Source: CAZGAH01 sp964523295
GTDB taxonomy: Bacteria > Desulfobacterota > Desulfovibrionia > Desulfovibrionales > Desulfovibrionaceae
Length of the DNA stretch: 52,623 nucleotides
NCBI GenBank assembly: GCA_964523295.1
Contig: CAZGAH010000024.1
Span: 1-52,623, forward strand
Direction: 5' to 3'
The notes under the pieces are model-generated. The model searched no databases, was not told the DNA's origin, and saw only the letters and a program-made list of their open reading frames with translations. Position 1 is the first letter of the stretch. Each line of letters opens with the position of its first letter. Shown here piece by piece: positions 16,829 to 25,712 of the stretch. The translations under genes and the position numbers were made by a program.

Positions 16829-17944
16829 ATGAGCTTCCGACTCCCTGCCTACTGCCCGCCTGACTTCTCCAGGCAGCCGCTCGCCTCGGCGCCGCTGGCC
16901 CGCTTCGCGCCTGCCGAGCGCGACGGCGTCGCACCGGACGGCTTCCACGCCACGAGCATTTTTCCCGAATACGTTCACCTCGCCCCGGGGCAATGGGGCC
17001 TTGCCGCGCAGTCGCGCATGGACTGTGTCATCGTGCTCAGGTCCACAGGGACGCTCGATGTGGTGGAATTCCGGCATCTGCGCGCCGGCGACGCCGTGGC
17101 CTGCGGGCGCGACGACGATGGCAGCTCCGGGATATATCTGCACAAAGAACCCTTCCGAACGGATTCCGACGCCACCCCCGCCGATGCCTTTGCCTTTCGC
17201 ACGCGCATGACCCGCGAAAGCCCCTTCTCCGTCGACTACGACGAACTCTACGACCTGCTGGAATACGAGCGTGAGCACGGCTTCGCGGTCTGGGTCGTCG
17301 GACCGGCCGCGGTGTTCGACCACGACGCCAGACGCGCCCTGGCCTGGATGATCCGGCACGATTTCGTCCAGGCCCTGCTCGCCGGAAACGCCCTGGCCAC
17401 GCACGATGTCGAGGCGGCGCTCTACGCCACGGGCCTGGGGCTCGATCTCTACACCCGCCGGCCGGCACCGGGCGGCCATTATCACCACCTCGACGCGCTC
17501 AACGCCGTGCGTCGCCTGGGCTCGCTCGACGCCGCCCGACGCGAGGGGCTGATCACGGACGGCGTCATGCACGCGCTGCTCACGAAAAACATCCCCTGCG
17601 TGCTCGCCGGATCCATCCGCGACGACGGCCCCATGCCCGAGGTCCTGGGCGACGCCTACGCGGCCCAGGATGCCATGCGCGCGCTCCTGCGCCGGGCCAC
17701 CACGGTCATCGCCCTGGCCACGCAACTGCACACCATCGCCGCCGGCAACATGACCCCGGCCTGGACAGTCGCGGCCGCGGGCAGCATCCGCCCCGTGTAT
17801 TTCTACATCGTCGATATGTCCGAATTCGTGATCAACAAGCTCGTCAACCGCGGCAGCCTGGCCGCGCGGCCGATTCTGACCAACGTGCAGGACTTTCTGG
17901 TCATTGCGCAGCGCGGACTCTCAGGCAGACTGCGCAGCCCGTGA
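16829..17944 (+). CDS. Archaeal-type ornithine cyclodeaminase / LOR-SDH domain protein (TIGR00300 family)
   Basis: 371 aa from ATG 16829 with AGGAAA upstream; the longer open frame upstream lacks conserved features. The N-terminal third is a LOR/SDH-like region (LDVVEFRHLRAGDAVACG). The C-terminal part carries the family signatures NALATHDVEAALYATGLG, GGHYHHLDALNAVRRLGS, VLAGSIRDDGPMPEVLGDAY and IALATQLHTIAAGNMTP. Members with this domain convert ornithine to proline in some archaea, and are fused to arginine dihydrolase in cyanobacteria. The reaction is inferred for this bacterial homologue. It is unlike the mu-crystallin-type cyclodeaminase. It is divergent from the alcohol dehydrogenase. 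Confidence 0.8.
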   Translation: MSFRLPAYCPPDFSRQPLASAPLARFAPAERDGVAPDGFHATSIFPEYVHLAPGQWGLAAQSRMDCVIVLRSTGTLDVVEFRHLRAGDAVACGRDDDGSSGIYLHKEPFRTDSDATPADAFAFRTRMTRESPFSVDYDELYDLLEYEREHGFAVWVVGPAAVFDHDARRALAWMIRHDFVQALLAGNALATHDVEAALYATGLGLDLYTRRPAPGGHYHHLDALNAVRRLGSLDAARREGLITDGVMHALLTKNIPCVLAGSIRDDGPMPEVLGDAYAAQDAMRALLRRATTVIALATQLHTIAAGNMTPAWTVAAAGSIRPVYFYIVDMSEFVINKLVNRGSLAARPILTNVQDFLVIAQRGLSGRLRSP

Positions 17945-17974
17945 CGCAGCGGCCGGCAACCGCGCCTGGCGGCT

Positions 17975-18400
17975 TCAGTGATCACGGTCAAGTCGGGTGG
18001 GATTGACGAAGCCGCGTCCTGCGCGCCAGAGCAGAAAATAGAATCCACGCGGCATCCGATTGGTGACGCTGTCGAACAGCACATGGTAACCGACGCCCAC
18101 GCCGGCCAGGACAAGCCAGGACGGCGCCAGCCCTGCCAGGGCGAGCAACCCGGTCAGGATCGGCCACTCCCAGGCATGAAAGCCATAAAAGAGCCGCTCC
18201 GGCGCGTTGACCCGATACACGGCGAAAAAATCGCTCAGCCCCTTCCAGCCGCGACGGTAGATCAGATAGTCGGGCACATGGTCCAGATCGACCAGAACGC
18301 TGACCAGGCCGACGAACAGGGCCGTCCGCCAGTCGTAACCACAGGCGAGGAGCCCGCCGGCCAGAGGCGCCGCGGCCAGGGCGTGGCACCAGGTCTTCAC
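17975..18400 (-). CDS. YdjM-like inner-membrane protein (membrane-bound metal-dependent hydrolase family)
   Basis: 141 aa with three or four hydrophobic segments. Features of the LexA-regulated YdjM family are visible: SVLVDLDHVPDYLI after the first membrane pair, a central HAWEWPIL, and GYHVLFDSVTN near the end, giving H and D residues that could bind metal. Function is unknown in the family. It is convergent with the cyclodeaminase gene (30 bases apart) and lies downstream of the HDOD gene on the same strand. Confidence 0.7.
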   Translation of the reverse strand: MKTWCHALAAAPLAGGLLACGYDWRTALFVGLVSVLVDLDHVPDYLIYRRGWKGLSDFFAVYRVNAPERLFYGFHAWEWPILTGLLALAGLAPSWLVLAGVGVGYHVLFDSVTNRMPRGFYFLLWRAGRGFVNPTRLDRDH

Positions 18401-18465
18401 GGCGCAGCCCCCGGTCCGCTTCCGATCCGGTCAGGATGAACGCCGCTCCCCGTCACGCGCCCGCG

Positions 18466-19722
18466 CTAGCCCTTGAGCTGTTCGTGAAACGATTTGGCCC
18501 AGACCAGGGCCTCGCTATAGGCATTGGCTACGAGCATGGGATCGAGAGCGAGTTTCTCAATGCTCGAATCAAGGTTTTCCCAGTCGCCGCTCTCGAAGCA
18601 ACGGGCCAGCTCAAGCCAGTCGGTGAACTCGTTTTTCTTGTGGCAGAGTGCGTCCTTGATTCTTTCGTCCAGCGGCAGCTTTTCCGCAATTTCCGACATC
18701 GGCAGGTCCAGCATGGCCTCGAGCAGGGAAAACAGCCCCAGCATATACAGCGTTTCCGGCTTCAACCCGGCCTTGTTGTGGTTGACCACGCAGCGCTCCA
18801 GAAACTTGCCCCGGATGGCAGACAGCACGGGCAGTTCCGAGGCCTTGTCCTCGGGAGCGATGTCGGTCAGGATCACCAGCCACAGCCAGCTCTTGATCTG
18901 CTTCCATCCGAGCAGCACCAGGGCCTGCTTGATGGATTCGACCTTGCGGGTCAGGCTGAACGCCGCGGAATTGATAAAAGCCAGCAGACGATAGCTGATC
19001 GAGACGTCCGTTTCGATGACCCGGGCCAGCTCGGCGAAATCCGGATCCGGCTTTTCCAGAACCCGAAAGAGCATCAGCCGCGAGGTCTGGTTCGAAGAGA
19101 GCTTGCGGCCCGGGACCACCTGCGGCTTTTCGAAGAAAAACCCCTGAAAGAGCACGAAGCCGAGCGACTGGGCCATCTGGAACTGGTGCAGATCCTCCAC
19201 GCGCTTGGCCGCCAGCTGAAAGGGCAGTCGGCTGCATACCCGGGCCAGGGCCTTGATTTCCGACTCCTGCTTGCCCAAAAAATCGACAAAGACGATGTTG
19301 GCCAGCTTGAGCAACGGCTCGGTGCCGCGCCGGGCCGAAAAATTATTGACGACCAGCGAGTAGCCCTCTTTCTTCAAACGCACGATCGCCTGCATGACCT
19401 CCTGGTCGGCGGCGATACTCTCATCTACCTCGACGACCGTGGATTCCGCGGGCAAGGCCAGGGGAATATCCCGCAGCAACGAGTCCCGGGTAAAATGGAT
19501 GAGCACCTTTTTGCCCGAGGCATTCTGGCTGGAGAAGTTCATGATCGCGTTGGCGATGACCGTCAGCGTGGCGACGTCCTTGTCCGCGAACGTAGCGTTG
19601 GTGTCCTCCCGGCTGCCCCGGTAGAACAACTCGTAGCCCCAGACCGATTTTTTGGCATTGAATATCGGCTGACGCGCAAAAAAAGTATCGGTATAGAGTG
19701 TCTCTTTTTCTTCTTGCGCCAT
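18466..19722 (-). CDS. EAL-like/HDOD signalling protein (YuxH family)
   Basis: 418 aa from ATG 19720-19722. The N-terminal half (about 10-215) is an EAL-like domain starting FFARQPIFNAKKSVWGYELFYRG, but the catalytic motif is degenerate (VVEVDESI, VVNNFSA), so phosphodiesterase activity is unlikely. The C-terminal half is an HDOD domain with DVSISYRLLAFINSAAFSL and IKQALVLLGW. This two-domain layout is the YuxH type, used in c-di-GMP-linked signalling and motility control. Catalytic HD residues are not expected in HDOD. It is divergent from the PilB-type ATPase gene 241 bases away, near an HD-GYP gene. Confidence 0.85.
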   Translation of the reverse strand: MAQEEKETLYTDTFFARQPIFNAKKSVWGYELFYRGSREDTNATFADKDVATLTVIANAIMNFSSQNASGKKVLIHFTRDSLLRDIPLALPAESTVVEVDESIAADQEVMQAIVRLKKEGYSLVVNNFSARRGTEPLLKLANIVFVDFLGKQESEIKALARVCSRLPFQLAAKRVEDLHQFQMAQSLGFVLFQGFFFEKPQVVPGRKLSSNQTSRLMLFRVLEKPDPDFAELARVIETDVSISYRLLAFINSAAFSLTRKVESIKQALVLLGWKQIKSWLWLVILTDIAPEDKASELPVLSAIRGKFLERCVVNHNKAGLKPETLYMLGLFSLLEAMLDLPMSEIAEKLPLDERIKDALCHKKNEFTDWLELARCFESGDWENLDSSIEKLALDPMLVANAYSEALVWAKSFHEQLKG

Positions 19723-19830
19723 TATGCATATCCCAGGTTGTTCACATCGTCGCAACGACACCGTCAAAACGGCATCTCCTCGCCGCTGGCCGTGGTGCTG
19801 GCCTGTTCCCTCCCCGGACGAATTGCCTTC

Positions 19831-19860
19831 TTGACAGCCCCGGCATGGAGGAATGACAAT
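19831..19860 (+). promoter_or_regulatory. Candidate promoter for the secretion ATPase gene
   Basis: TTGACA (19831-19836) and GACAAT (19855-19860) are separated by 18 bases. The -35 is perfect and the -10 is moderate. The start codon at 19964 would have a leader of roughly 95 bases. Confidence 0.35.
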
Positions 19861-19963
19861 GCCGTCGGGACAAGCTCCCGGGGTCGGCGCAGAGATTGTT
19901 TGACACGGGCTGCCCGTTGCGGGATATACCGCCAACGCGCCAGCAAGCGCAACAAGAAATCGT

Positions 19964-21646
19964 ATGAATACTATTGACAATCTCAAGGGTCAGTTGACCG
20001 CAACGCAGGGCGAACTCAACCAGGTCAAGGCCGTACACCGCAAGTCCGGTGTGAAGCTCGCCGAATATCTTCGTCGGCAAGGCAAACTCGGCGAAAAAGA
20101 GCTGATGGACTATGTCAGCGCGCAGCTCAAGATCGATCGCTACACGCCGGACAAGTATCCCCTGGACCCCGAGCTGCGCGACATTCTGCCCGAGAAAATC
20201 TTCAAGGAGCGTAGTCTCGTTCCGTTACAGAAACGAGACAACATGCTCTGGGTGGCCACGGCCGATCCCATCAATCTTTCCATGCTCGACGCGGTCGAAA
20301 AGCTGACCAAACTCGAGCTTGAACCCGTCTACTGCCCACCGGACGAACTCAACGATCTCATCTACTCCTATTTCGGCTCCAAGCCGGACATGGGCGAGAT
20401 GCTCGGTACGATCGAGGAACTCGCCGTCGATACCGATTCCGAAAAAGACGAAATTCAGGACATCTCCCTGGCCTCGCTGGAGGATGCGCCTGTCGTCAAG
20501 CTGGTCAACCAGATACTCGTTCAGGCGGTCAGCGCCGGCGCGAGCGACGTGCATATCTCCCCGCGCCGCGACAACGTCCAGCTCCGGTTCCGTGTCGACG
20601 GCCAGCTCATCGAGATACCCGCTCCGCCTAAATCCGTGTTCATGAGCGTCATTTCCCGGCTCAAGCTGCTCTCGAACATGGATATCTCCGTCACGCGCAT
20701 CCCCCAGGACGGGCGCTTCTCCTTTCACGTCCAGACCAAGGAAATCAACGTTCGCGCCTCGACCCTGCCCACGATCTATGGCGAAAACATGGTCATGCGA
20801 CTGCTGATGCGCAAAACCGGCACCATGACCATCAAGGACCTGGGCATGATCGACGAGGAGCGGCTCAAGGTCGAGTCCGCCATCAACAAGTCCTACGGCA
20901 TGATCCTCGCCACCGGACCGACCGGAAGCGGCAAAACGACTCTGCTCTACGCGCTGCTGCGCGAAATCGACAAGCCCAATATCAACATCATCACCCTCGA
21001 AGACCCCGTGGAAACGCGTATCGACAGCATCCGCCAGGTCCAGCTCAACCGGAAAGCGGGCATGACCTTTGCCAGCGGCCTGCGCTCCATTCTGCGCCAG
21101 GACCCCGACGTGCTCATGGTCGGCGAGATCCGCGACGGCGAAACGGCGCACATCGCCGTCGAGTCCGCCATGACCGGCCACCGGCTGCTCTCCACGCTGC
21201 ACACCAACGACGCCCCGGGCGCGCTTTCCCGCTTCATGGATATGGGCGTCGAACCGTTCCTCATCGCCTCCACCCTGCTGGTCGCCGTCGGGCAGCGGCT
21301 CGTACGCCGCATCTGTTCGAAGTGCATCGAGTCCTTCACGCCGCCAGGCCCCGTGCTCGAGGAACTGCGCAAGCTGGCCCCGAACGTGAATATCGACTTC
21401 AAGCGCGGTCGCGGCTGCACCGCCTGCAACAACAGCGGCTACAAGGGCCGTACCGGCATTTACGAAGTGCTGCTCATCGACGAATCCATCCAGAACATGA
21501 TCGTCAAACGGCTCCCCTCCAAGGAAATCGCCCGGGCAGCGCTCCAGGCCAAGACCTTTCGCAACATGCGCACCGACGCCCTGTACAAGGTCGCCGTCGG
21601 GCAGACCACCATCGAAGAGGCCGCTCCGATCATCTTCGTCAACTGA
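19964..21646 (+). CDS. Type II secretion / type IV pilus assembly ATPase (GspE/PilB family)
   Basis: 560 aa. The N-terminal T2SSE_N-type domain (about 20-140) is followed by the ATPase core. Walker A is GPTGSGKTT (residues 318-326). The Asp box is ITLEDPVE, Walker B is ILRQDPDVLMVGEIRD, and the His box is GHRLLSTLHTNDAPGA. A four-cysteine zinc site is present (CSKC and GCTACNNSGYKGRTGIYE). It would power pilus or pseudopilus extension at the inner membrane. No pilM-Q or gsp genes adjoin it. The only pilins in the window lie 20 kb away, so partnership with them is a guess. Confidence 0.9.
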   Translation: MNTIDNLKGQLTATQGELNQVKAVHRKSGVKLAEYLRRQGKLGEKELMDYVSAQLKIDRYTPDKYPLDPELRDILPEKIFKERSLVPLQKRDNMLWVATADPINLSMLDAVEKLTKLELEPVYCPPDELNDLIYSYFGSKPDMGEMLGTIEELAVDTDSEKDEIQDISLASLEDAPVVKLVNQILVQAVSAGASDVHISPRRDNVQLRFRVDGQLIEIPAPPKSVFMSVISRLKLLSNMDISVTRIPQDGRFSFHVQTKEINVRASTLPTIYGENMVMRLLMRKTGTMTIKDLGMIDEERLKVESAINKSYGMILATGPTGSGKTTLLYALLREIDKPNINIITLEDPVETRIDSIRQVQLNRKAGMTFASGLRSILRQDPDVLMVGEIRDGETAHIAVESAMTGHRLLSTLHTNDAPGALSRFMDMGVEPFLIASTLLVAVGQRLVRRICSKCIESFTPPGPVLEELRKLAPNVNIDFKRGRGCTACNNSGYKGRTGIYEVLLIDESIQNMIVKRLPSKEIARAALQAKTFRNMRTDALYKVAVGQTTIEEAAPIIFVN

Positions 21647-21697
21647 GCGCAGACGCGCCTGTCGCCCGACACGCCCGCAGGACCGCTCAGGCGCTGC

Positions 21698-22987
21698 TTA
21701 CTGTGCCTCGGCGTAGTAGCTGATCTGGCGCGTAGGACTCAGGTAGGCGAACACCTCGTGGGCAAGATCTTCCGGCCGCATGGTTTTCTTGATCTCCAGC
21801 TCTTCTTCCACGAGCAGGTCCACGATGATGGCCTCGTTCTTGGGCACGTCCGGATGGTAGACGAGCACGCTGGGGCGGATGGACTTTTCGATATTGGTGG
21901 AGACGACCATCCCGACCGCGCCATTGGACAGCTGCACGATCGAGCCGGGCGGGTAGACACCCAGATTGCGGATGAAAATGGAGAGAAAGCGGTTGTCCAG
22001 GGCCTGACGCTGGCGCGTGAACAGGTATTTCAGCGCCTCGTGCGGCGTCAATATGCCCCTTCCCTGCTCGCTGCGGTTGCAGAGATTGTCGTAGGCGTTG
22101 GCAATGGTCACGATCCTGGACAGGGGATAAATCTTGCCCTTCTCCAGACGACCGGGAAAGCCTTTGCCGTCCAGCGTCTCATGATGCTGCAGGATGATCA
22201 CGGCGCTTTGCTGGGGAAAGTCCTGCAGCTCGGTGGCAATGCGTGCGCCCATGCGCGGATGCTGCTCGTAATAGCGCTGGACCGCGTAGCGCAGACTGGT
22301 CGCCTTGCCCATGGACAGTTCGTTGACCGGCATCCGCCCCTTGCCGATGTCGTGGAACATGGCGCCCATGCCGAGGTAGCGCATGTTCTGGACGTCGAGC
22401 TTGAACTCCTTGCCGATCATCATGGACAGGACCGTCACGTTAAAGGCGTGCAGATGCTGCTTGTCCTCCTTGGGCTTGTTGGTCATCAGCCCGATGATGA
22501 CGTCACGTTCGGACAAAAACGTGTCCGCCAGCGCGTCCACGACCTTGCGGGCCTCGGCCACCGCTTCGCTGGAGCGGCCGGATACCCGGCGCAGCAGCGT
22601 CGATACCTGGCCAACGGTCTGATCATAGTGTTTCTCGCAGCGGGCATACTGTTGCCGCCGCTCCTTGTTGCGCTCCAGGGTCTCCTGTTTCAGACCCATA
22701 AGCTCTTTGGATACCGGGCTCTGGACCTGAACCTCGGCCATTCCCGGCCGGCGTTCGACTATGGCCTTGAGTTCGGTGTGCTCCAGGGGCAGAGGCAGCC
22801 GCTCGCTTTTGTTGAGCACGCAGATCACGTGTTTCACACCCGAGCGTTTGATCTCCTCGATCTGCTTTTCACTGGTGATCTTGACGCCTTTCGGTCCCCG
22901 CGAAAGGATGGTCCCCTCGGTGTCGGAATGGATGTACAGCCCGATGCAGAGCTGATCGACATGGATAGGATATTCCGAAAAAGCCAT
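21698..22987 (-). CDS. HD-GYP domain c-di-GMP phosphodiesterase (DUF3391 N-terminus)
   Basis: 429 aa. Residues about 5-130 form a DUF3391-like domain (IHVDQLCIGLYIH, ITSEKQIEEIKRSGVKHVIC). The HD-GYP domain follows with HLHAFNVTVLSMMIGKE, MGAMFHDIGKGRMP, HPRMGARIA and ILQHHETLDGKGFPGRL. The metal-binding His and Asp residues are present. The signature reads G-F-P instead of G-Y-P, a conservative change seen in some members. A C-terminal beta-rich tail ends in SYYAEAQ. It should degrade c-di-GMP. It is convergent with the secretion ATPase gene, 51 bases apart. Confidence 0.88.
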   Translation of the reverse strand: MAFSEYPIHVDQLCIGLYIHSDTEGTILSRGPKGVKITSEKQIEEIKRSGVKHVICVLNKSERLPLPLEHTELKAIVERRPGMAEVQVQSPVSKELMGLKQETLERNKERRQQYARCEKHYDQTVGQVSTLLRRVSGRSSEAVAEARKVVDALADTFLSERDVIIGLMTNKPKEDKQHLHAFNVTVLSMMIGKEFKLDVQNMRYLGMGAMFHDIGKGRMPVNELSMGKATSLRYAVQRYYEQHPRMGARIATELQDFPQQSAVIILQHHETLDGKGFPGRLEKGKIYPLSRIVTIANAYDNLCNRSEQGRGILTPHEALKYLFTRQRQALDNRFLSIFIRNLGVYPPGSIVQLSNGAVGMVVSTNIEKSIRPSVLVYHPDVPKNEAIIVDLLVEEELEIKKTMRPEDLAHEVFAYLSPTRQISYYAEAQ

Positions 22988-23082
22988 TTCACCGCTACCG
23001 TTCCAGTTGGCCGTCCTCGCACGACAAGCCCTGAACGACGTTATGGCGAGAAGTCGCGACGTCGTTTGCCTATGCTACCTGT

Positions 23083-23095
23083 CCGGCTTTGCCGG
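23083..23095. terminator. Short hairpin after cobM
   Basis: CCGGC-TTT-GCCGG forms a 5-bp stem three bases beyond the cobM stop on the minus strand. There is no T run, so it is at best a weak terminator. Confidence 0.2.
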
Positions 23096-23097
23096 TG

Positions 23098-23910
23098 TCA
23101 ATGATCCCCTCGCGCCGTGCCCCCCGCGTCGGGATCACTGCCCGCGCGCACGTCGTCGGAGGCCTCTCTGAACCCGTGCCCGAAATCCGCAGCGTAGAGC
23201 CGCGACCGTTGCGTTTGCGTACACGCCTCCGGCAGAACAAGGTAGAGGGTCTGCCGGGTAAAACCCCGGCGCAGCGTCTCAGCAACCAGGCTGCCGAGCG
23301 TCGTCCGGCAAAGGCATTCGTCCGGCCAGCCCACCGCGTGCGCGATGATCACCGGCGAAGAATCCGGCAGCCCGGCGCGTCGAAGCTCCGCGTACACGCC
23401 GGACGGGTCCGCGGCGGAGAGATAAATGGCCATGGACCGGCCCGGACCGGCCAGATCGCCGATGCGCCCCCCCTCCGGCACCGGAGTCCGCCCCGCCGCC
23501 CGCGTCAGGACAAAGCTCTGGGAGCGCCCCGGCGATGTCAGCGGCGCAGCTGCCGCTGCCGCTGCCGCGAACGCCGCGGTCACGCCGGGCACGATCTCGA
23601 AGTCGATACCGTCGCGGCGCAGCAGCTCGATCTGTTCCTCAATGGCGCCGTAGACCGACGGATCGCCCGTATGCACGCGCGCAGCCAGTCCGCCGGCGCG
23701 CACCGTCCGTACCAGCAGCGCGTGCGTCTGCTCCAGCGTCAGCGTCGAGGAATCCTTGACCAGCGCGCCGCGTCCGGCGTGCTGCAACACCAGCGGCGAG
23801 ACCAGCGACCCGGCGTAGAGTATGAGCTCGGCCCGCCCGATGATTCGGGCGGCCTTCAGCGTCAATAACTCCGGATCGCCAGGCCCGGCGCCGATAAAAA
23901 AGACCTTCAT
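23098..23910 (-). CDS. cobM: Precorrin-4 / cobalt-precorrin-4 C11-methyltransferase
   Basis: 270 aa. The tetrapyrrole methylase fold is clear: VFFIGAGPGDPELLTLKAAR at the start, YAGSLV, VRVHTGDPSVYG-like RVHTGDPSVYGAIEEQ, and VPGVTAAFAAAAA. These are the CobM/CbiF family motifs. The enzyme uses SAM to methylate C11 of precorrin-4 or its cobalt form in corrin ring synthesis. CbiF is the name in anaerobic organisms, which fits the likely host. No other cobalamin gene is beside it and no cobalamin riboswitch was recognised upstream. The C-terminus is low in complexity after about residue 250. Confidence 0.9.
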   Translation of the reverse strand: MKVFFIGAGPGDPELLTLKAARIIGRAELILYAGSLVSPLVLQHAGRGALVKDSSTLTLEQTHALLVRTVRAGGLAARVHTGDPSVYGAIEEQIELLRRDGIDFEIVPGVTAAFAAAAAAAAPLTSPGRSQSFVLTRAAGRTPVPEGGRIGDLAGPGRSMAIYLSAADPSGVYAELRRAGLPDSSPVIIAHAVGWPDECLCRTTLGSLVAETLRRGFTRQTLYLVLPEACTQTQRSRLYAADFGHGFREASDDVRAGSDPDAGGTARGDH

Positions 23911-24419
23911 GCCCGCCTCCCTGCGCGGCGTCCGACACCCGGTCCGGTGCGTCGAGTTGCCGCCGCACTCCTGTACGCCGGGATGCCGTTGGGGTAAAGG
24001 GTATTGTAAAGCTGCGGCGAAACCACGTCAGAGCAAGCATGGCCTTGAAAGGTTTGCATTTAGCTCGTATCTGATTTTTTTGCTAAGACAGCAGTTAGTT
24101 TCATGCCCGAAAATCAAAGATTGTTTGTACACTGTATCGGGGGAATTTCTAATGTATTTCGGTGACGACGATGACGTTCTGCCCTGTTCCGTGCCATTGA
24201 AAACGCCTGCACAAGATGGCCTGAGCGAAGAGAAAAAAACGGCCAAAGGAAGAACCGTGCGACCAGGCGAAATTTTTTCCTGTAGAGCCATTTCAGTGCG
24301 GGTCTTCATGGCGCCATCCGTTCAATCTTCCGAGGTTGTGAAGATCTGATGGCGCCGGTCGCCAGACCATGCGGCCCAGACCACCCATTCCCAAATCCCG
24401 AATCCTGCCCTTGTCCGGA
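23911..24419. other. Intergenic region between cobM and the agmatine deiminase gene
   Basis: 509 bases, more AT-rich in the middle. One short + strand frame (24152-24349, 65 codons, start MYFGDDDDVLP, GGGGGAA upstream) has no recognised homologue and is listed separately. I see no RNA gene or riboswitch. Confidence 0.45.
24152..24349 (+). CDS. Possible small protein, unrecognised
   Basis: A 65-codon frame from ATG 24152 with GGGGGAA eight bases upstream. The N-terminus is acidic (MYFGDDDDVLP) and the rest is basic and polar. It has no membrane segment and no motif I recognise. It stands alone on the + strand between two minus-strand genes. It may be a chance frame. Confidence 0.22.
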   Translation: MYFGDDDDVLPCSVPLKTPAQDGLSEEKKTAKGRTVRPGEIFSCRAISVRVFMAPSVQSSEVVKI

Positions 24420-25574
24420 TCACACCCCAGGGGCTGACAGCGCCGCCTGCTCGTGGGTCAGGCAATGGATCGTTCCCAGTCCTAGTACGAGATCCCGCGC
24501 ATGGACGCCCACGACCACGCGCTCCGGGAACAGTTCGCTCAGGATGCCCAGGGCCTCGCGGTCGGCGACGTCGTTAAAGGTGGGGACAGCGACGAGGCGG
24601 TTGGCGATGAAGAAATTGGCGTAGCTGGCTGGCAGGCGCAGGGTCTCGAAATGGACCGGCCGCGGCATGGGCAGGCGGACAATCTCGATGCTGCCGCCGT
24701 TCTCGAGGCGCAGGCCCTCCAGCCGCTCCCGGTTTTCCTCCAGTGCGGCATGGTTAGGGTCGGACGGGTCCTGTTCCTGGCACAGGACAACCGTACGCGG
24801 ACCGACGAAGCGGCAAAAGTCGTCGACGTGCCCGTGCGTATCGTCGCCGGCGATGCCGCGGTTCAGCCAGAGCGTATTCGGGCAGCCGAACCAGGTCTGG
24901 AACAGCTCCTCGTAGTCGGCGCGCCCGTAGCCGGGATTGCGGACCTGGGTCTGCGCGTCGAGCAGACATTCTTCGCTGACCAGGATGCTGCCGCGTCCGT
25001 TGACATCCAATGCCCCGCCTTCGAGCGTGACCCGCCGTTCCTGTTGCCAGACCTCGACATGCTCCCACCCGGGCTGTCGGGCGACCCAGCGCGCGCAGAA
25101 GGCGCCGGCCGCGTCGTCGGCCTGGTGGTTCGGATAGCGCGACCAGCCGTCGAAACGAAAATGCAGGGCCGCTCCCTTACCGGCGTCCTGGCCGCAGCCG
25201 GTGACAAAGGCGGGCATGAAATCCCGGGTCCAGCTGCGATTCGTGGGCGTCTGAAAGAACTCCACGTCGCCGGCCGGCCCTTTTAATCGACCGCTGCACG
25301 CGTCGTCGGAAAGCGCTTGTCCGCACGGTGCGAAAATGCCGGGATCCGTCTGCAGTAAGGCCCGCGTCGCCGCGGCCTGCTGTCGCGCATCCCGGACCAG
25401 GATACGCACGGTCTGCGAGCCGGCGAACAGACGGGCCAGCTCCGCGTAGACCCAGGCAATGGCGGAAAACTTCGGACTCCAGTCGCTGACATGGTGCGGC
25501 CAGGCAATCCAGACCGCCTCCTGGGCCTCCCATTCGGCCGGAAGACGGTACTGCGTCGATTGTGACCCGGACAT
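24420..25574 (-). CDS. aguA: Agmatine deiminase family protein
   Basis: 384 aa, with AAGGAG before the start at 25574. Family motifs: LPAEWEAQEAVWIAWPHH, PTNRSWTRDFMPAF with the substrate-binding Asp/Arg, VTLEGGALDVNGRG, GIAGDDTHGHVDDFCRFV with the catalytic His, and the nucleophile region LGTIHCLTHEQ with Cys. The usual G-G-G-N-I-H-C reads G-L-G-T-I-H-C. The reaction is hydrolysis of agmatine to N-carbamoylputrescine and ammonia, a route to putrescine. It is divergent from the glycosyltransferase gene. The ornithine cyclodeaminase-like gene 7 kb away also belongs to arginine-derived metabolism. Confidence 0.88.
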   Translation of the reverse strand: MSGSQSTQYRLPAEWEAQEAVWIAWPHHVSDWSPKFSAIAWVYAELARLFAGSQTVRILVRDARQQAAATRALLQTDPGIFAPCGQALSDDACSGRLKGPAGDVEFFQTPTNRSWTRDFMPAFVTGCGQDAGKGAALHFRFDGWSRYPNHQADDAAGAFCARWVARQPGWEHVEVWQQERRVTLEGGALDVNGRGSILVSEECLLDAQTQVRNPGYGRADYEELFQTWFGCPNTLWLNRGIAGDDTHGHVDDFCRFVGPRTVVLCQEQDPSDPNHAALEENRERLEGLRLENGGSIEIVRLPMPRPVHFETLRLPASYANFFIANRLVAVPTFNDVADREALGILSELFPERVVVGVHARDLVLGLGTIHCLTHEQAALSAPGV

Positions 25575-25712
25575 AACGACTCCTTCCCCTTGCGGGATCG
25601 GCGTATTGTTCTCTATAGCTCCGGAGGCCGGATGCGCTGCGCGGCGTCAGGCCCCCGATCCGCCCCCGGAATACTCTACGCGCGCGTGCTCTCGATCGGT
25701 GCGGGATGCATT

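Noticed and set aside
23911..24060. Cobalamin riboswitch before cobM
   Set aside because: I could not find the conserved B12-box pattern on the minus strand.
24028..24309. 93-codon minus-strand frame upstream of cobM
   Set aside because: No start signal and no family; it conflicts with the small + strand frame, which has a better ribosome binding site.
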